A stretch of 64,000 bases of DNA from Lawsonibacter hominis (lineage in GTDB: Bacteria; Bacillota; Clostridia; Oscillospirales; Oscillospiraceae): contig NZ_JACOPP010000009.1 of assembly GCF_014287895.1 (NCBI RefSeq), positions 1 to 64,000 on the forward strand. The letters run 5' to 3'. Below are positions 24,903-34,356 of this stretch, piece after piece. The first letter of the stretch is position 1, and each line of letters begins with the position of its first letter. A model generated the notes under the pieces. It did not search any database. It was not told the DNA's origin and saw only the letters and a program-made list of their open reading frames with translations. Made by a program: the position numbers and the translations under genes.

Positions 24903-25595
24903 ATGGACATCGACCTGCATGATACGCAGCGGGGGAGCGGATTTCCCCTGGTGCTCCTCCACGGAAACGGGGAAGAGAGCGGTTACTTCCTCCACCAGTT
25001 GGAGTACTTCGCCCAAACGTACCGCGTGATCGCGGTGGATACCCGCGGCCATGGGCAAAGTCCGCGGGGCAGCGCACCCTTCACGCTGGAGCAATTTGCC
25101 CTGGATCTGAAGGAATTCCTGGACGGACGGGGGCTGCGCCGGGTCCATCTGCTGGGGTTTTCCGACGGGGCCAACATCGCTCTGCTCTTTGCCTTGCGCT
25201 GGCCGGAGTATGTGCAGACGCTGATCCTCAACGGGGCGAACCTGGACCCCGGGGGAGTCCGGGCGTCGGTACAGCTGCCCATCTGTCTGGGCTGGGCTTT
25301 GGCCGGCCTCTGCGCCAGGTTCGATCCCAGGGCGGCCGCAAAGCAGGAACGGCTGGGCCTCATGGTCACACAGCCGCACATCGATCCGGCTTCGCTGGGT
25401 GCGCTGACCATGCCCACCCTGGTGATTGCAGGAGAGCGGGATATGATCCGCGCCGGCCACACCCGGCGCATCTGCGCCTCCATTCCGGGGGCGGAGCTGG
25501 TCATCCTGCCTGGGGACCACTTTATTGCAAACCGAAACAGCGCGGCCTTTAACCGGGCCGTGGAAGATTTTTTGCGCGAGAGGAGCCGCTTATGA
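24903..25595 (+). CDS. Alpha/beta-fold hydrolase
   Basis: A 230-aa hydrolase. The oxyanion-hole motif LLHGNGEES is near residue 20, the nucleophile elbow GFSDGAN near residue 87, the acid Asp in AGERDMI and the catalytic His in LPGDHFI. These complete a Ser-Asp-His triad. It is the first gene of a Cys-controlled operon and overlaps cysE by 4 bases. A role linked to cysteine or thioester metabolism is possible, but the substrate cannot be read from the sequence. Confidence 0.82.
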   Translation: MDIDLHDTQRGSGFPLVLLHGNGEESGYFLHQLEYFAQTYRVIAVDTRGHGQSPRGSAPFTLEQFALDLKEFLDGRGLRRVHLLGFSDGANIALLFALRWPEYVQTLILNGANLDPGGVRASVQLPICLGWALAGLCARFDPRAAAKQERLGLMVTQPHIDPASLGALTMPTLVIAGERDMIRAGHTRRICASIPGAELVILPGDHFIANRNSAAFNRAVEDFLRERSRL

Positions 25596-26242
25596 CCAGA
25601 CTCGGCGAGACCCTGCGGGCGTATCAGGCCCGCGACCCGGCGGCCCGCAGCCGCCTGGAGATTTTTTTGCTCTACCCCGGCGTGCACGCCGTCCTTTACC
25701 ATCGGATCGCCCATTTCCTGTACTGCCGCAGGCTGAAATTCCTGGCCCGGGTGGTCTCCCAGTGGAGCCGCTGCTGGACGGGGATCGAGATCCACCCCGG
25801 CGCCAAAATCGGACGCAGGCTGGTCATCGATCATGGCATGGGCATCGTCATCGGCGAGACCGCCGAGGTGGGGGACGACTGCCTGATCTATCACGGAGTG
25901 ACCCTGGGCGGTACCGGTAAGGACCAGGGCAAGCGTCACCCCACGCTGGGCAACAATGTGCTGGTCTCCACCGGGGCCAAGGTGCTGGGACCGTTCAAGG
26001 TGGGGGATAATTCCCGTATCGCCGCCAACGCGGTGGTCCTGAGCGAGATCCCGCCGGACTCCACCGCCGTGGGCGTACCGGCGCGGGTGGTGCGGATCGC
26101 GGGCGAGAAGGTGGACTATGCCGGCCAGGTGGATCAGATCCACGTGACGGACCCCGTGCAAAAGGAACTGCAGGCCCTCAGCTCCCGGCTGGAGTGGCTG
26201 GAACAATTACTGGATGAACAGGCAAGGAGTAAAAACGTATGA
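25592..26242 (+). CDS. cysE: Serine O-acetyltransferase
   Basis: CysE makes O-acetylserine from serine and acetyl-CoA, the first step of cysteine synthesis. The 216-aa protein has the short N-terminal helical region of Gram-positive CysE. A left-handed beta-helix follows: HPGAKIGRRLVIDHGMGIVI, GETAEVGDDCLIYHGVTLGG and AANAVVLSEIPPDSTAVGVP. The His of DHGMG and of YHGVTLGG are the known active-site positions. It is translationally coupled on both sides and lies under the Cys T-box. Confidence 0.92.
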   Translation: MTRLGETLRAYQARDPAARSRLEIFLLYPGVHAVLYHRIAHFLYCRRLKFLARVVSQWSRCWTGIEIHPGAKIGRRLVIDHGMGIVIGETAEVGDDCLIYHGVTLGGTGKDQGKRHPTLGNNVLVSTGAKVLGPFKVGDNSRIAANAVVLSEIPPDSTAVGVPARVVRIAGEKVDYAGQVDQIHVTDPVQKELQALSSRLEWLEQLLDEQARSKNV

Positions 26243-27654
26243 AACTGTATAATTCCGCGACCCACAAAAAAGAGGACTTCGTTGCCCGGGAGCCGGGCAA
26301 GGTGAAGATGTACACCTGCGGCCCCACCGTTTACCACTTCGCCCATATCGGCAACCTGCGCAGCTACATCATGGAGGACGTGCTGGAGAAATTCCTGCGC
26401 TACGAAGGCTATGACGTGCTGCGGGTCATGAACATCACCGACGTGGGCCATCTGGCTTCCGACGCGGATACCGGCGAAGACAAGATGCTCAAGGGGGCCA
26501 AGCGGGAGCATAAGGGCGTCATGGAGATCGCAAAATTCTATACCGACGCCTTTTTTGACGACTGCAAAAAGCTCAACATCAAGTATCCCGACGTGGTACA
26601 GCCTGCCACCGGCATGATCGGGGACTATATCAAGGTGATCTCCGCCCTGCTGGAGAAAGGCTACGCCTATACAGCGGGGGGCAACGTGTATTTCGACACC
26701 TCCAAGCTGGCGAAATACTACGCCTTCAACGACCACGACGAGGAGGATCTGGCGGTAGGCGTGCGGGAGGGCGTGGAAGCAGACGCCAACAAGCGCAACC
26801 GGAACGACTTTGTCCTGTGGTTTACCAAGTCCAAGTTCGAGGACCAGGCCCTCAAGTGGGATTCCCCCTGGGGGGTTGGCTATCCCGGCTGGCACATCGA
26901 GTGCTCCTGCATCTCCATGAAATACTGCGGCGAGCATCTGGACATCCACTGCGGCGGCGTGGATAACGCCTTCCCCCACCACACCAACGAGATCGCCCAG
27001 TCCGAGGCCTATCTGGGCCATCCCTGGTGCAACTACTGGATGCACGTGGCCCACCTGGACACGGCCGGAGGGAAAATGTCGAAGTCCAAGGGCGGCTTCA
27101 CCACCGTCTCCACCCTGGAGGAGCGGGGATACGACCCCTTGGTCTACCGGCTGTTCTGCCTTCAGTCCCACTACCGCAAGGCGCTGGTGTTTTCGTGGGA
27201 AAACCTGGACAATGCCAAGGCCGCTTACGATAAGCTGGTCTCCCGCGTGGCCGCTCTCACCGAAGCGGGTGCGGTGGACGCACAGGCGGCGGCGCAGTAC
27301 GAGGCGGCCTTCCGGGAGGCGGTGGGCAACGACCTGAACACCTCCCTGGGGGTCACCGCCCTGTACGACGTGCTCAAGGCGGACCTGAACGACGCGACCA
27401 AGCGCGCGCTGATCGCAAGCTACGACCAGGTGCTGGGACTGGAGCTGCTGGAGCGCGCCGCCGCCCGGAAGGAGCAGCAGGCCCAGGCTGCGTCCGGCGA
27501 GGGGGCCGCGGAGATCGAGGCGCTCATCACCCGGCGCTCCGAGGCCAAACGCGCCAAGGACTGGGGGAAGGCCGACGCCATCCGGGACCAGCTGAAGGCC
27601 ATGGGCGTTGAGATCAAGGACACGCCCAACGGCGTGGAGTGGAAACGGATCTGA
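26239..27654 (+). CDS. cysS: Cysteinyl-tRNA synthetase
   Basis: CysS charges tRNA-Cys. The 471-aa class I synthetase has the zinc ligand Cys in MYTCGPTVY (residue 27), the HIGH signature in the form HFAHIGN (33-39), the second zinc region GWHIECSC, HHTNEIAQ and the KMSKS loop in GGKMSKSKGG near 275. The C-terminal anticodon-binding part ends IKDTPNGVEWKRI. Its start overlaps the cysE stop, and cysE-cysS is a common clostridial gene order. Confidence 0.95.
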   Translation: MKLYNSATHKKEDFVAREPGKVKMYTCGPTVYHFAHIGNLRSYIMEDVLEKFLRYEGYDVLRVMNITDVGHLASDADTGEDKMLKGAKREHKGVMEIAKFYTDAFFDDCKKLNIKYPDVVQPATGMIGDYIKVISALLEKGYAYTAGGNVYFDTSKLAKYYAFNDHDEEDLAVGVREGVEADANKRNRNDFVLWFTKSKFEDQALKWDSPWGVGYPGWHIECSCISMKYCGEHLDIHCGGVDNAFPHHTNEIAQSEAYLGHPWCNYWMHVAHLDTAGGKMSKSKGGFTTVSTLEERGYDPLVYRLFCLQSHYRKALVFSWENLDNAKAAYDKLVSRVAALTEAGAVDAQAAAQYEAAFREAVGNDLNTSLGVTALYDVLKADLNDATKRALIASYDQVLGLELLERAAARKEQQAQAASGEGAAEIEALITRRSEAKRAKDWGKADAIRDQLKAMGVEIKDTPNGVEWKRI

Positions 27655-27666
27655 TCCGACACAGCG

Positions 27667-27702
27667 GCGCCCCGGACGGCTTGGACGTCCGGGGCGCGTT
27701 TT
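27667..27702 (+). terminator. Terminator after cysS
   Basis: GCGCCCCGGACG and CGTCCGGGGCGC form a 12-bp stem with a seven-base loop, followed by GTTTT. The T-run reaches into the stop codon of the convergent amidohydrolase gene. Confidence 0.85.
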
Positions 27703-28912
27703 AATGGAGCGGCTCCCCAGGGGCGTCCAGCCCCAACAGGGCCGACTGCGCCAGCAGGGCGGCGCCCAGAGGAAGTGCGGAGTCGTCGGTGCAAAAGCGC
27801 TCGCTGTGCCAGCAGGCGTTGGCCCGGCCGGGGAAGCCGGAACCCAGCCAGTAGAAGAAGGCAGGCATCTCACGGGCGAGTACGGCAAAGTCCTCCGAGC
27901 CCATATCGGGCGGGGGGCAAAGCACGTTGGCCTTCCCGGCCAGGGCCTCGGCGGCCCTGCGGGCCAGGGCGGTCAGGGCGGGGGAGTTGACGGTGGCGGG
28001 CACGCCGGGCTGGAAGGTCACTTGGGCGGTACAGCCGTAAGCGGCGGACACGCCCTCGGCCAGCATCTGGAGCCGCTGTTCGGCCCGGGCGTGGACCGCG
28101 CCGTCGTGGGCGCGGATGCTGCCCGTCATCGTCAGGGTATCAGGGACAAAGTTTTCCGGCGTGCCCGCGTGGATGGAGAGCACGGAGCACACCAGACTGT
28201 CCAGCGGATCGGTACTGCGGCTGACCACCGTTTGCAGGGCGCTCACCACCGCGGAGGCCGCCACGATCACATCGGCGCACTTGTGCGGCGAGCCCCCGTG
28301 GCCCGCCTTGCCGTGAAGGGTGATGGTGAAGTGGGATTTCCCGGCCATCACCGGCCCTTCCATGACTGCGATGGTCCCGGCGGGCAGCTCGGGGCGGTTA
28401 TGAAGGCCGAACAGGCAGCGGGGCCGGGCGGGAAGCTTCTCCAGCAGGCCGTGCTCCAGCATGGCCCGGGCGCCTTGCGTGATCTCCTCGGCGGGCTGGA
28501 ACAGGAAAACCACGTTTCCCGCCAGCGCCTCACGCCGCTGGGACAGCAGCCGGGCCGCGCCCCAGAGACAGGCGGTATGAAAATCGTGCCCGCAGCCGTG
28601 CATCACGCCGGGGACCTCCGACCGCGCTCCTTCCCGGGGGGCCTCCTGCTGGGCGATGGCGTCGATGTCGGCGCGCAGGGCGACCGTGGGGCCTGGCCGG
28701 CCGCCCCGCAGCAGGGCGGCCGCGCCGGTGGGCATGCCAAGCTCCGCCAGCTCCAGGCCCAGGCCGGTCAGGCGCGCCTTCAGAAGCGCCGTGGTACGTG
28801 TTTCCTGAAAGCTCAGTTCCGGATGCCGGTGCAGGTCGTCCTTCAGAGACCGGAGCTCCGGCAAAAGCCGCCGGGCGTCCGGTAAAAGCGTATCTGCGCA
28901 AAGCGGCTGCAT
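27701..28912 (-). CDS. M20-family amidohydrolase/peptidase
   Basis: A 403-aa metal-dependent amidohydrolase of the M20D (hippurate/IAA-amino acid/N-acyl amino acid hydrolase) type. DLHRHPELSFQETRTT opens the catalytic domain, DIDAIAQQEAPR and MHGCGHDFHTACLWGAARLL carry metal ligands, FLFQPAEE holds the catalytic Glu and PDMGSEDFAVLA the C-terminal ligand region. A dimerisation lid lies in the middle (HGKAGHGGSPHKCAD). The start at 28912 follows GAGGGAGGGATC. The likely role is releasing amino acids from N-acyl derivatives; substrate uncertain. Confidence 0.87.
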   Translation of the reverse strand: MQPLCADTLLPDARRLLPELRSLKDDLHRHPELSFQETRTTALLKARLTGLGLELAELGMPTGAAALLRGGRPGPTVALRADIDAIAQQEAPREGARSEVPGVMHGCGHDFHTACLWGAARLLSQRREALAGNVVFLFQPAEEITQGARAMLEHGLLEKLPARPRCLFGLHNRPELPAGTIAVMEGPVMAGKSHFTITLHGKAGHGGSPHKCADVIVAASAVVSALQTVVSRSTDPLDSLVCSVLSIHAGTPENFVPDTLTMTGSIRAHDGAVHARAEQRLQMLAEGVSAAYGCTAQVTFQPGVPATVNSPALTALARRAAEALAGKANVLCPPPDMGSEDFAVLAREMPAFFYWLGSGFPGRANACWHSERFCTDDSALPLGAALLAQSALLGLDAPGEPLH

Positions 28913-28928
28913 AGACGATCCCTCCCTC

Positions 28929-28957
28929 TTGTCCAACAGGATAAAAGAAGTTATAAT
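28929..28957 (+). promoter_or_regulatory. Promoter of the MATE transporter gene
   Basis: TTGTCC (28929-28934) and TATAAT (28952-28957) are 17 bases apart. The region is shared with the divergent amidohydrolase gene. Confidence 0.65.
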
Positions 28958-29007
28958 ATTATATTAAAGCCTATTTTCTGTAAAAAAGCAAGAGAGGGGG
29001 GCCAAGG

Positions 29008-30372
29008 GTGGCTGCCGACGCCAACGACTTTTCCAAGGGGAGCGTGCCCCGCAATATTCTGCGTATGGCTGTGCCCATGACGGTGGCGCAGCTCATCAAT
29101 ATTCTTTATAATATCGTGGACCGGATGTACCTGGGCCGTCTGCCGGGCCATTTGGCCCTGACCGGCCTGGGGCTGTGCCTGCCCATCATTTCCATTCTGA
29201 TGGGCTTTGCCAACCTGTGCGGTATGGGCGGCTCGCCCCTGTGCTCCATCCACCGGGGGCGGGGGGAGAACGAAGAGGCCGAGCGCATCATGGGCAACTC
29301 CTTTGTGCTGCTGCTGCTGTTCGGCGCGGGGCTGTCCGTGTTCTGCCTCGTGTTCCGGCGTCCCATCCTGTATTTGTTCGGGGCCAGCGACGTGACCTTT
29401 CCCTACGCCAACGACTATCTGACCATTTACCTGCTGGGGACCCTGTTTGTGATGATCGGGCTTGGGATGAATCCCTTCATCAACGCCCAGGGCTTTTCCG
29501 TGATGGGCATGCTCACCGTGGCCCTGGGGGCGGTGGTGAATATCGTGCTGGACCCCATCTTCATTTTTGCGCTGGATCTGGGCGTGAAGGGCGCGGCTCT
29601 GGCCACCATCCTCTCCCAGGCCTGCTCCGCCGCCTGGGTGCTGAAATTCCTGACGGGAAAGAAGGTCATCCTGCGCCTGCGCCTGTCTGCCTTCCATCTT
29701 CAGGCCGCCCGGGTGAAGCGCATCCTCGGCCTGGGCCTTTCCGGCTTTGTCATGGCCCTGACCAATTCCCTGGTGCAGATCCTGTGCAACGCCAGCCTCC
29801 AGCACTATGGCGGGGATCTGTATGTGGGCGTGATGACCGTGGTCAACTCCATCCGGGAGGTCATCTCCATGCCGGTCACGGGCATCACCCACGGCTGCCA
29901 GCCGGTGCTGGGCTATAATTACGGAGCCGGAGCATACGGGCGGGTGCGGCAGGGCATCCGGTTCACCGCCGTGGTGACGGTAGGCTATTCCATTGTGGTC
30001 TGGGCCTTGACGCTGGTTTTTCCGGAGACCCTGATCCGGATCTTCAACGATGAACCCGACCTGATCGCCGAAGGGATCCGGGCGTTTCGCATTTACTTCG
30101 CCACGTTCTTTTTCATGTCCTTTCAGTTCGTGGGACAATCTACCTTTGTTGGCCTTGGAAAGTCCAGGCAGGCGGTCTTTTTTTCCCTGCTGCGCAAGGC
30201 CTTTATCGTGGCGCCCCTGACGCTGCTCCTTCCGCCGCTGGGCCTGGGGGTGGACGGGGTGTATCTGGCCGAGCCCATCTCCAACGTGATTGGAGGCCTG
30301 GCCTGCATTATCACCATGTATTTCGCCGTGTACCGCCCCCTGGACCGGATGAGGCCCGAGCGGCCGCATTAG
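29008..30372 (+). CDS. MATE-family efflux transporter
   Basis: A 454-aa inner-membrane antiporter of the NorM/DinF superfamily with twelve predicted helices. The N-terminal segment PRNILRMAVPMTVAQLINIL, then YNIVDRMYLG, is diagnostic. The second half repeats the fold (RVKRILGLGLSGFVMALTNS and GITHGCQPVLGYNYGA). Such proteins export cationic drugs or metabolites using Na+ or H+. A GTG start at 29008 follows GAGAGGGGG. It is divergent from the amidohydrolase gene. Confidence 0.88.
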   Translation: MAADANDFSKGSVPRNILRMAVPMTVAQLINILYNIVDRMYLGRLPGHLALTGLGLCLPIISILMGFANLCGMGGSPLCSIHRGRGENEEAERIMGNSFVLLLLFGAGLSVFCLVFRRPILYLFGASDVTFPYANDYLTIYLLGTLFVMIGLGMNPFINAQGFSVMGMLTVALGAVVNIVLDPIFIFALDLGVKGAALATILSQACSAAWVLKFLTGKKVILRLRLSAFHLQAARVKRILGLGLSGFVMALTNSLVQILCNASLQHYGGDLYVGVMTVVNSIREVISMPVTGITHGCQPVLGYNYGAGAYGRVRQGIRFTAVVTVGYSIVVWALTLVFPETLIRIFNDEPDLIAEGIRAFRIYFATFFFMSFQFVGQSTFVGLGKSRQAVFFSLLRKAFIVAPLTLLLPPLGLGVDGVYLAEPISNVIGGLACIITMYFAVYRPLDRMRPERPH

Positions 30373-30433
30373 GCGTTGGCGGAAGCGCCCTGCCGCCGGC
30401 GCAAAAAGGGATGAGGCCGGGCGTTCAAGCGTC

Positions 30434-30465
30434 GTGGAGCGCCGCCCCGCGGGGCGGCGCTCCAC
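30434..30465 (+). terminator. Hairpin between the MATE gene and polA
   Basis: GTGGAGCGCCGCCCC pairs with GGGGCGGCGCTCCAC over 15 bases around a GC dinucleotide (in practice a tetraloop). No T-run follows. Confidence 0.6.
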
Positions 30466-30509
30466 GTTCGGTCAATGTGCCGGGGGGGAGGAAAACGGCC
30501 GGATGGCGC

Positions 30510-30575
30510 TTGCCCGTTTTGGGGAAAACTGTTATACTGTATTCTGATATCTTATGCCCGGGTATTTTTACCCGG
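30510..30575 (+). promoter_or_regulatory. polA promoter and leader hairpin
   Basis: TTGCCC (30510-30515) and TATACT (30533-30538) are 17 bases apart. CCGGGTA (30558-30564) and TACCCGG (30569-30575) then form a 7-bp hairpin with a TTTT loop. It directly abuts the Shine-Dalgarno GGAGG, so it may influence translation. Confidence 0.65.
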
Positions 30576-30591
30576 AGGCGGGAGGTTCCCC

Positions 30592-33243
30592 ATGAAGCTC
30601 ATGGTCATCGACGGCAATTCCATCATCAACCGGGCTTTTTACGGCGTGCGGATGCTCACCACCCGGGACGGCCAGCCCACCAACGCCGTCTACGGATTTT
30701 TGAACATCCTTCAAAAGCTGACGGACGAGGAGCAGCCGGACGCCCTGTGCGTCACCTTCGACCTGCCCGCGCCTACCTTCCGGCATTTGGCCTACGAGGG
30801 ATACAAGGCCCAGCGCAAGGGGATGCCCGACGAGCTTGCCAGCCAGATGCCCCTTTTGAAGGACGTGCTGGAGGCGATGAACATCCCCCGCTACGAGCTG
30901 GAGGGCTGGGAGGCCGACGACCTTATCGGCACCATTGCCGCCCGGGACGCCGCGGCGGGCTGGGATACGGTGGTGGTGACCGGAGACAAGGACTCCCTGC
31001 AGCTGGTGGATGAGCATACCCGGGTCAAGCTGGTGTCCACCCGTATGGGGCAGACCACCACGAAGGAGATGACGCCCGAAACCTTTCGTGCGGCCTACGG
31101 CTTTGCGCCCATCCACATGATCGACCTGAAGGCCCTGATGGGGGATGCCAGCGACAACATCCCCGGCGTCAAAGGCATCGGGGAGAAGACCGCCATGGAC
31201 CTGATCCAGCGCTACGGCAGCGTGGAGGCCGTCTACGCGGACCTGGAGCAGGTGGAGGCCAAGCCCGCGGTGCGGAAAAGGCTGGCCGAGGGAGCGGAGC
31301 AGGCCCGTATGTCCTATGAGCTGGCCGCCATCCGCTGCGACGCGCCCCTGGACTTCCGGCCTGAGGACGCAAAGTGTGTCCCGGTAAATGCCCCCGCCCT
31401 CTACGAGCTGTTTTTGCGGCTGGAGTTTTCCAAGCTGATCGAGAAGCTGGGCCTCTCCGCGCCGGGGGTTTCCCCGGCGGAAGCGTCTGCTCCGGCGGCC
31501 TGCGCGCGGGAAACGGTGACCGAGCGGGCGCGGATGGAGGAGCTGCTGGCCCTCTGGCGGGAGCGCTCCCACGTATCCCTGGTGGCGCTGCCCGACCGAA
31601 ACGCGGTGTGCGTGGAGTGGGGCGAGCCGGAGCACAGCCGTACCGCGCTTTTCTGCGCAGACCGGCTGGAGAGCTACAACGACTTTCTCCGGGGCCTGTT
31701 CGCCCCCGACATCCCGAAGGTGGCCCACAACGTCAAGGACCTGATGCGCGGTTTACTGGAGGAGGGGCTGCCCATCGGGGGCTTCGTGTTTGATACCGCC
31801 CTGGCGGCTTACCTGCTCTCTCCCACCGACGGCAGCTATGAGCTGGAAAAGCTCTGCGTCACCTACTTCAACCGCGAGATTTCAAAGGCCGGGGAGTACC
31901 TGGCTCCGGACGCCTTCGGCCCTCTGGCCGATCCGGCGGGGCCGGAAAAGGCCCTTTCCAGCCATACCGCGCTGGTCGAACAGCTCTACCGCACCCTCGC
32001 GCCCCGGCTGGCCGAGCTGGGGCTGGAGCAGGTCTTCTCCCGGGTGGAGCTGCCCCTGTGCCCGGTGCTCGCCGAGATGGAGCGGGCGGGGATGCTGGTG
32101 GACCGGAAGGCCCTGGCGGACTTCGGCGTCATGCTGGACGAGCGCCTCCGCTCCGACGAGGCGGCGATTTACGCCTTGGCGGGGGAGCGATTCAATATCA
32201 ACTCCACCCAGCAGCTGGGGAACATCCTGTTCGACAAGCTGGGCCTGCCGCCGGTGAAAAAGACCAAGACCGGCTGGTCCACCAATGCGGAGGTGCTGGA
32301 GAAGCTGAAGGGCCGGCACGCGATCATTGACACGATCCTGGAGTACCGGCAGTACGCCAAGCTCAAAAGCACCTATGTGGACGGCCTGAGCAAGGTCATC
32401 GCCTCCGACGGGCGCATCCACACCTGCTTCCAGAACACCGTCACCGCCACCGGGCGGCTCTCTTCCACGGAGCCCAACCTTCAGAACATCCCTGTGCGCA
32501 CCGAGCTGGGAGCCGAGCTGCGCAAGATGTTCGTCGCCCCCGCCGGCTGGGTGCTGGTGGATGCGGACTACTCCCAGATCGAGCTGCGGCTGCTGGCCCA
32601 CATCGCCGGGGATGAGGCCATGATCGCCGCCTTCCGCTCCGGGGAGGATTTTCACACCGTCACCGCCGCCCGGGTATTCGGCGTGGCGCCGGGGGAGGTC
32701 ACCCATGAGATGCGCCGCCGGGCCAAGGCGGTCAACTTCGGCATCGTCTATGGGATCTCCGACTTCTCCCTGTCCCAGGACCTGGGCGTGACCCGGGCCG
32801 AGGCCAGGGCATATATGGAGAAGTATTTTGAAACTTATTCCGGTGTGCGCGCCTACATGTCCGGCGTGGTGGAACAGGCCCGGAAGGACGGCTATGTCTC
32901 CACCCTTATGGGGCGCCGCCGCTGGCTGCCTGAGCTGAAGTCCTCCAACTTCAATCTGCGTTCCTTTGGAGAGCGGGTGGCGCTGAATATGCCCATCCAG
33001 GGGACTGCCGCGGATATCATCAAGCTGGCCATGATCCGGGTACGGGACCGGCTGCGCGCCGAGGGCTTGGCGGCCCGGCTGGTGCTTCAGGTCCACGACG
33101 AGCTGATCGTGGAGTGCCCGGAGGAGGAGGCAGCCGCGGTGAAGCGGCTGCTGACGGAGGAGATGGAGTCGGCGGCCGCCCTGGCGGTGCCCCTCACCGC
33201 AGAGGCGCATGCAGGCCGCAGCTGGGCGGAAGCAAAGGAGTAG
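30592..33243 (+). CDS. polA: DNA polymerase I
   Basis: An 883-aa family A polymerase for Okazaki fragment maturation and repair. Residues 1-290 are the 5' nuclease (VIDGNSIINRAFYG, EADDLIGTIAARDA, TGDKDSLQLVD, GDASDNIPGVKGIGEKTA). The middle (about 310-480) has the 3'-5' exonuclease fold but lacks the acidic DxE motif, so proofreading is probably absent, as in many Firmicutes. The polymerase domain carries motif A DYSQIELRLLAHIAGDEAM near 656, motif B RRRAKAVNFGIVYGIS and motif C QVHDELIVE near 833. Start ATG 30592 follows GGAGGCGGGAGG; longer frames upstream run through the promoter. Confidence 0.95.
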   Translation: MKLMVIDGNSIINRAFYGVRMLTTRDGQPTNAVYGFLNILQKLTDEEQPDALCVTFDLPAPTFRHLAYEGYKAQRKGMPDELASQMPLLKDVLEAMNIPRYELEGWEADDLIGTIAARDAAAGWDTVVVTGDKDSLQLVDEHTRVKLVSTRMGQTTTKEMTPETFRAAYGFAPIHMIDLKALMGDASDNIPGVKGIGEKTAMDLIQRYGSVEAVYADLEQVEAKPAVRKRLAEGAEQARMSYELAAIRCDAPLDFRPEDAKCVPVNAPALYELFLRLEFSKLIEKLGLSAPGVSPAEASAPAACARETVTERARMEELLALWRERSHVSLVALPDRNAVCVEWGEPEHSRTALFCADRLESYNDFLRGLFAPDIPKVAHNVKDLMRGLLEEGLPIGGFVFDTALAAYLLSPTDGSYELEKLCVTYFNREISKAGEYLAPDAFGPLADPAGPEKALSSHTALVEQLYRTLAPRLAELGLEQVFSRVELPLCPVLAEMERAGMLVDRKALADFGVMLDERLRSDEAAIYALAGERFNINSTQQLGNILFDKLGLPPVKKTKTGWSTNAEVLEKLKGRHAIIDTILEYRQYAKLKSTYVDGLSKVIASDGRIHTCFQNTVTATGRLSSTEPNLQNIPVRTELGAELRKMFVAPAGWVLVDADYSQIELRLLAHIAGDEAMIAAFRSGEDFHTVTAARVFGVAPGEVTHEMRRRAKAVNFGIVYGISDFSLSQDLGVTRAEARAYMEKYFETYSGVRAYMSGVVEQARKDGYVSTLMGRRRWLPELKSSNFNLRSFGERVALNMPIQGTAADIIKLAMIRVRDRLRAEGLAARLVLQVHDELIVECPEEEAAAVKRLLTEEMESAAALAVPLTAEAHAGRSWAEAKE

Positions 33244-33267
33244 GCCGGAGCGGGAGAGGAGTGCGCC

Positions 33268-33858
33268 ATGTATCTGCGTCCCATGACAGCGTCCGAAGTG
33301 AAGCAATGGTATGACCGTGAGCTGACCAGGGCCTTCCCGCCCGATGAATGCAAGCCGCTGTCCGAGATCGCCGCGCTGATGGAGCGCGGTCGGTACGAAG
33401 CCCTGGGCCTCTATGCGGAAGACGCCCTGCTGGGCTACGCCACACTGCTGTGGGAGCCGGCTTGGCCGGGCTATGTGCTGCTGGATTATTTGGGAGTCAC
33501 CGCCGCGCACCGGAACAGAGGACTGGGCGGGCGGATCTGTTCCCAGCTGAGGGCGCGCTGCCGGGACAGGGCTGTGATGATCACCGAGGCGGAGGCCCCG
33601 GTACCCGGCGGCGACCCGGCGGAGAACGCCCTGCGCTGCCGGAGGCTGGCATTCTATGAGCGCTGCGGATTCCGGCCGGTGTATGAGATAGGCGCCTGCG
33701 GAGCGCGCTTTCAGGCGCTGGTGCTGGGGACACCGCCGGAGGGCCGGGCGGAGCTGGCGGCGGCCCATCGGGCCATCTACGGGCCGGAGCGGACCGACGT
33801 GAAGGTGCCCCTTGGTCCGGAAGAGTGTCCCCCGCCGCCCCGTGAAAGGAAAGGATGA
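33268..33858 (+). CDS. GNAT-family acetyltransferase, paralogue 1
   Basis: A 196-aa protein. LLGYATLLWEPAWPGYVLLD, YLGVTAAHRNRGLGGRIC and RRLAFYERCGFRPVYEIG match the GNAT fold, with the acetyl-CoA pyrophosphate loop RNRGLG. The last 30 residues carry YGPERTDVKVPL, which is repeated in the paralogue at 34357. The substrate is unknown. It lies 24 bases after polA and just before rimI, and is read in the same direction. Confidence 0.75.
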   Translation: MYLRPMTASEVKQWYDRELTRAFPPDECKPLSEIAALMERGRYEALGLYAEDALLGYATLLWEPAWPGYVLLDYLGVTAAHRNRGLGGRICSQLRARCRDRAVMITEAEAPVPGGDPAENALRCRRLAFYERCGFRPVYEIGACGARFQALVLGTPPEGRAELAAAHRAIYGPERTDVKVPLGPEECPPPPRERKG

Positions 33859-33864
33859 ACGGAA

Positions 33865-34317
33865 TTGAACTATCGCTTGGTCCCCATGGACCGTTCCCAC
33901 CTGATGCAGGTGGCGGACATCGAACGCGCCTGCTTTTCCCATCCCTGGTCGCTGGAACTGCTGGAGCAGGAGCTTTACAACGACATGCTCTCCCTGATCG
34001 TGGCCGAGGGGGAGGACGGCACGGTGCTGGGCTACGGCGAGGTGCGGGCCATTTTGGACGAAGGAACGCTGGAGAAGATCGCGGTGGCCCCGGCGTACCG
34101 CCGCCAGGGGGTGGCCGAGGCCATCCTCTCCGCATTCCTGCGGTTTGGACAGGCGCACCTGGCGTTTCTGACCCTGGAGGTGCGGGAAACGAACGCCCCC
34201 GCCATTGCGCTGTACGAGAAGCTGGGCTTTGAGCCGGTGGGCCGCCGGAAGAACTATTACCGGCAGCTTCATGAGGACGCCCTCCTCATGACACGTACCT
34301 TCCGCCCGGCCGGCTGA
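33865..34317 (+). CDS. rimI: Ribosomal-protein-alanine N-acetyltransferase (RimI)
   Basis: A 150-aa GNAT. RimI acetylates the N terminus of ribosomal protein bS18 in other bacteria. Features are IERACFSHPWSLELLEQEL at the start, EKIAVAPAYRRQGVAEAILS as the acetyl-CoA loop, and LEVRETNAPAIALYEKLGFE followed by PVGRRKNYY, a RimI hallmark. A TTG start at 33865 with AGGAAAGGA upstream gives normal length. It lies in the polA-GNAT-rimI-GNAT-tsaD run; rimI next to tsa genes is common because both act near translation. Confidence 0.88.
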   Translation: MNYRLVPMDRSHLMQVADIERACFSHPWSLELLEQELYNDMLSLIVAEGEDGTVLGYGEVRAILDEGTLEKIAVAPAYRRQGVAEAILSAFLRFGQAHLAFLTLEVRETNAPAIALYEKLGFEPVGRRKNYYRQLHEDALLMTRTFRPAG

Positions 34318-34356
34318 ACCGGCCACGCGCCCCACAGGGCAGAAAGGAGCGCCGCG

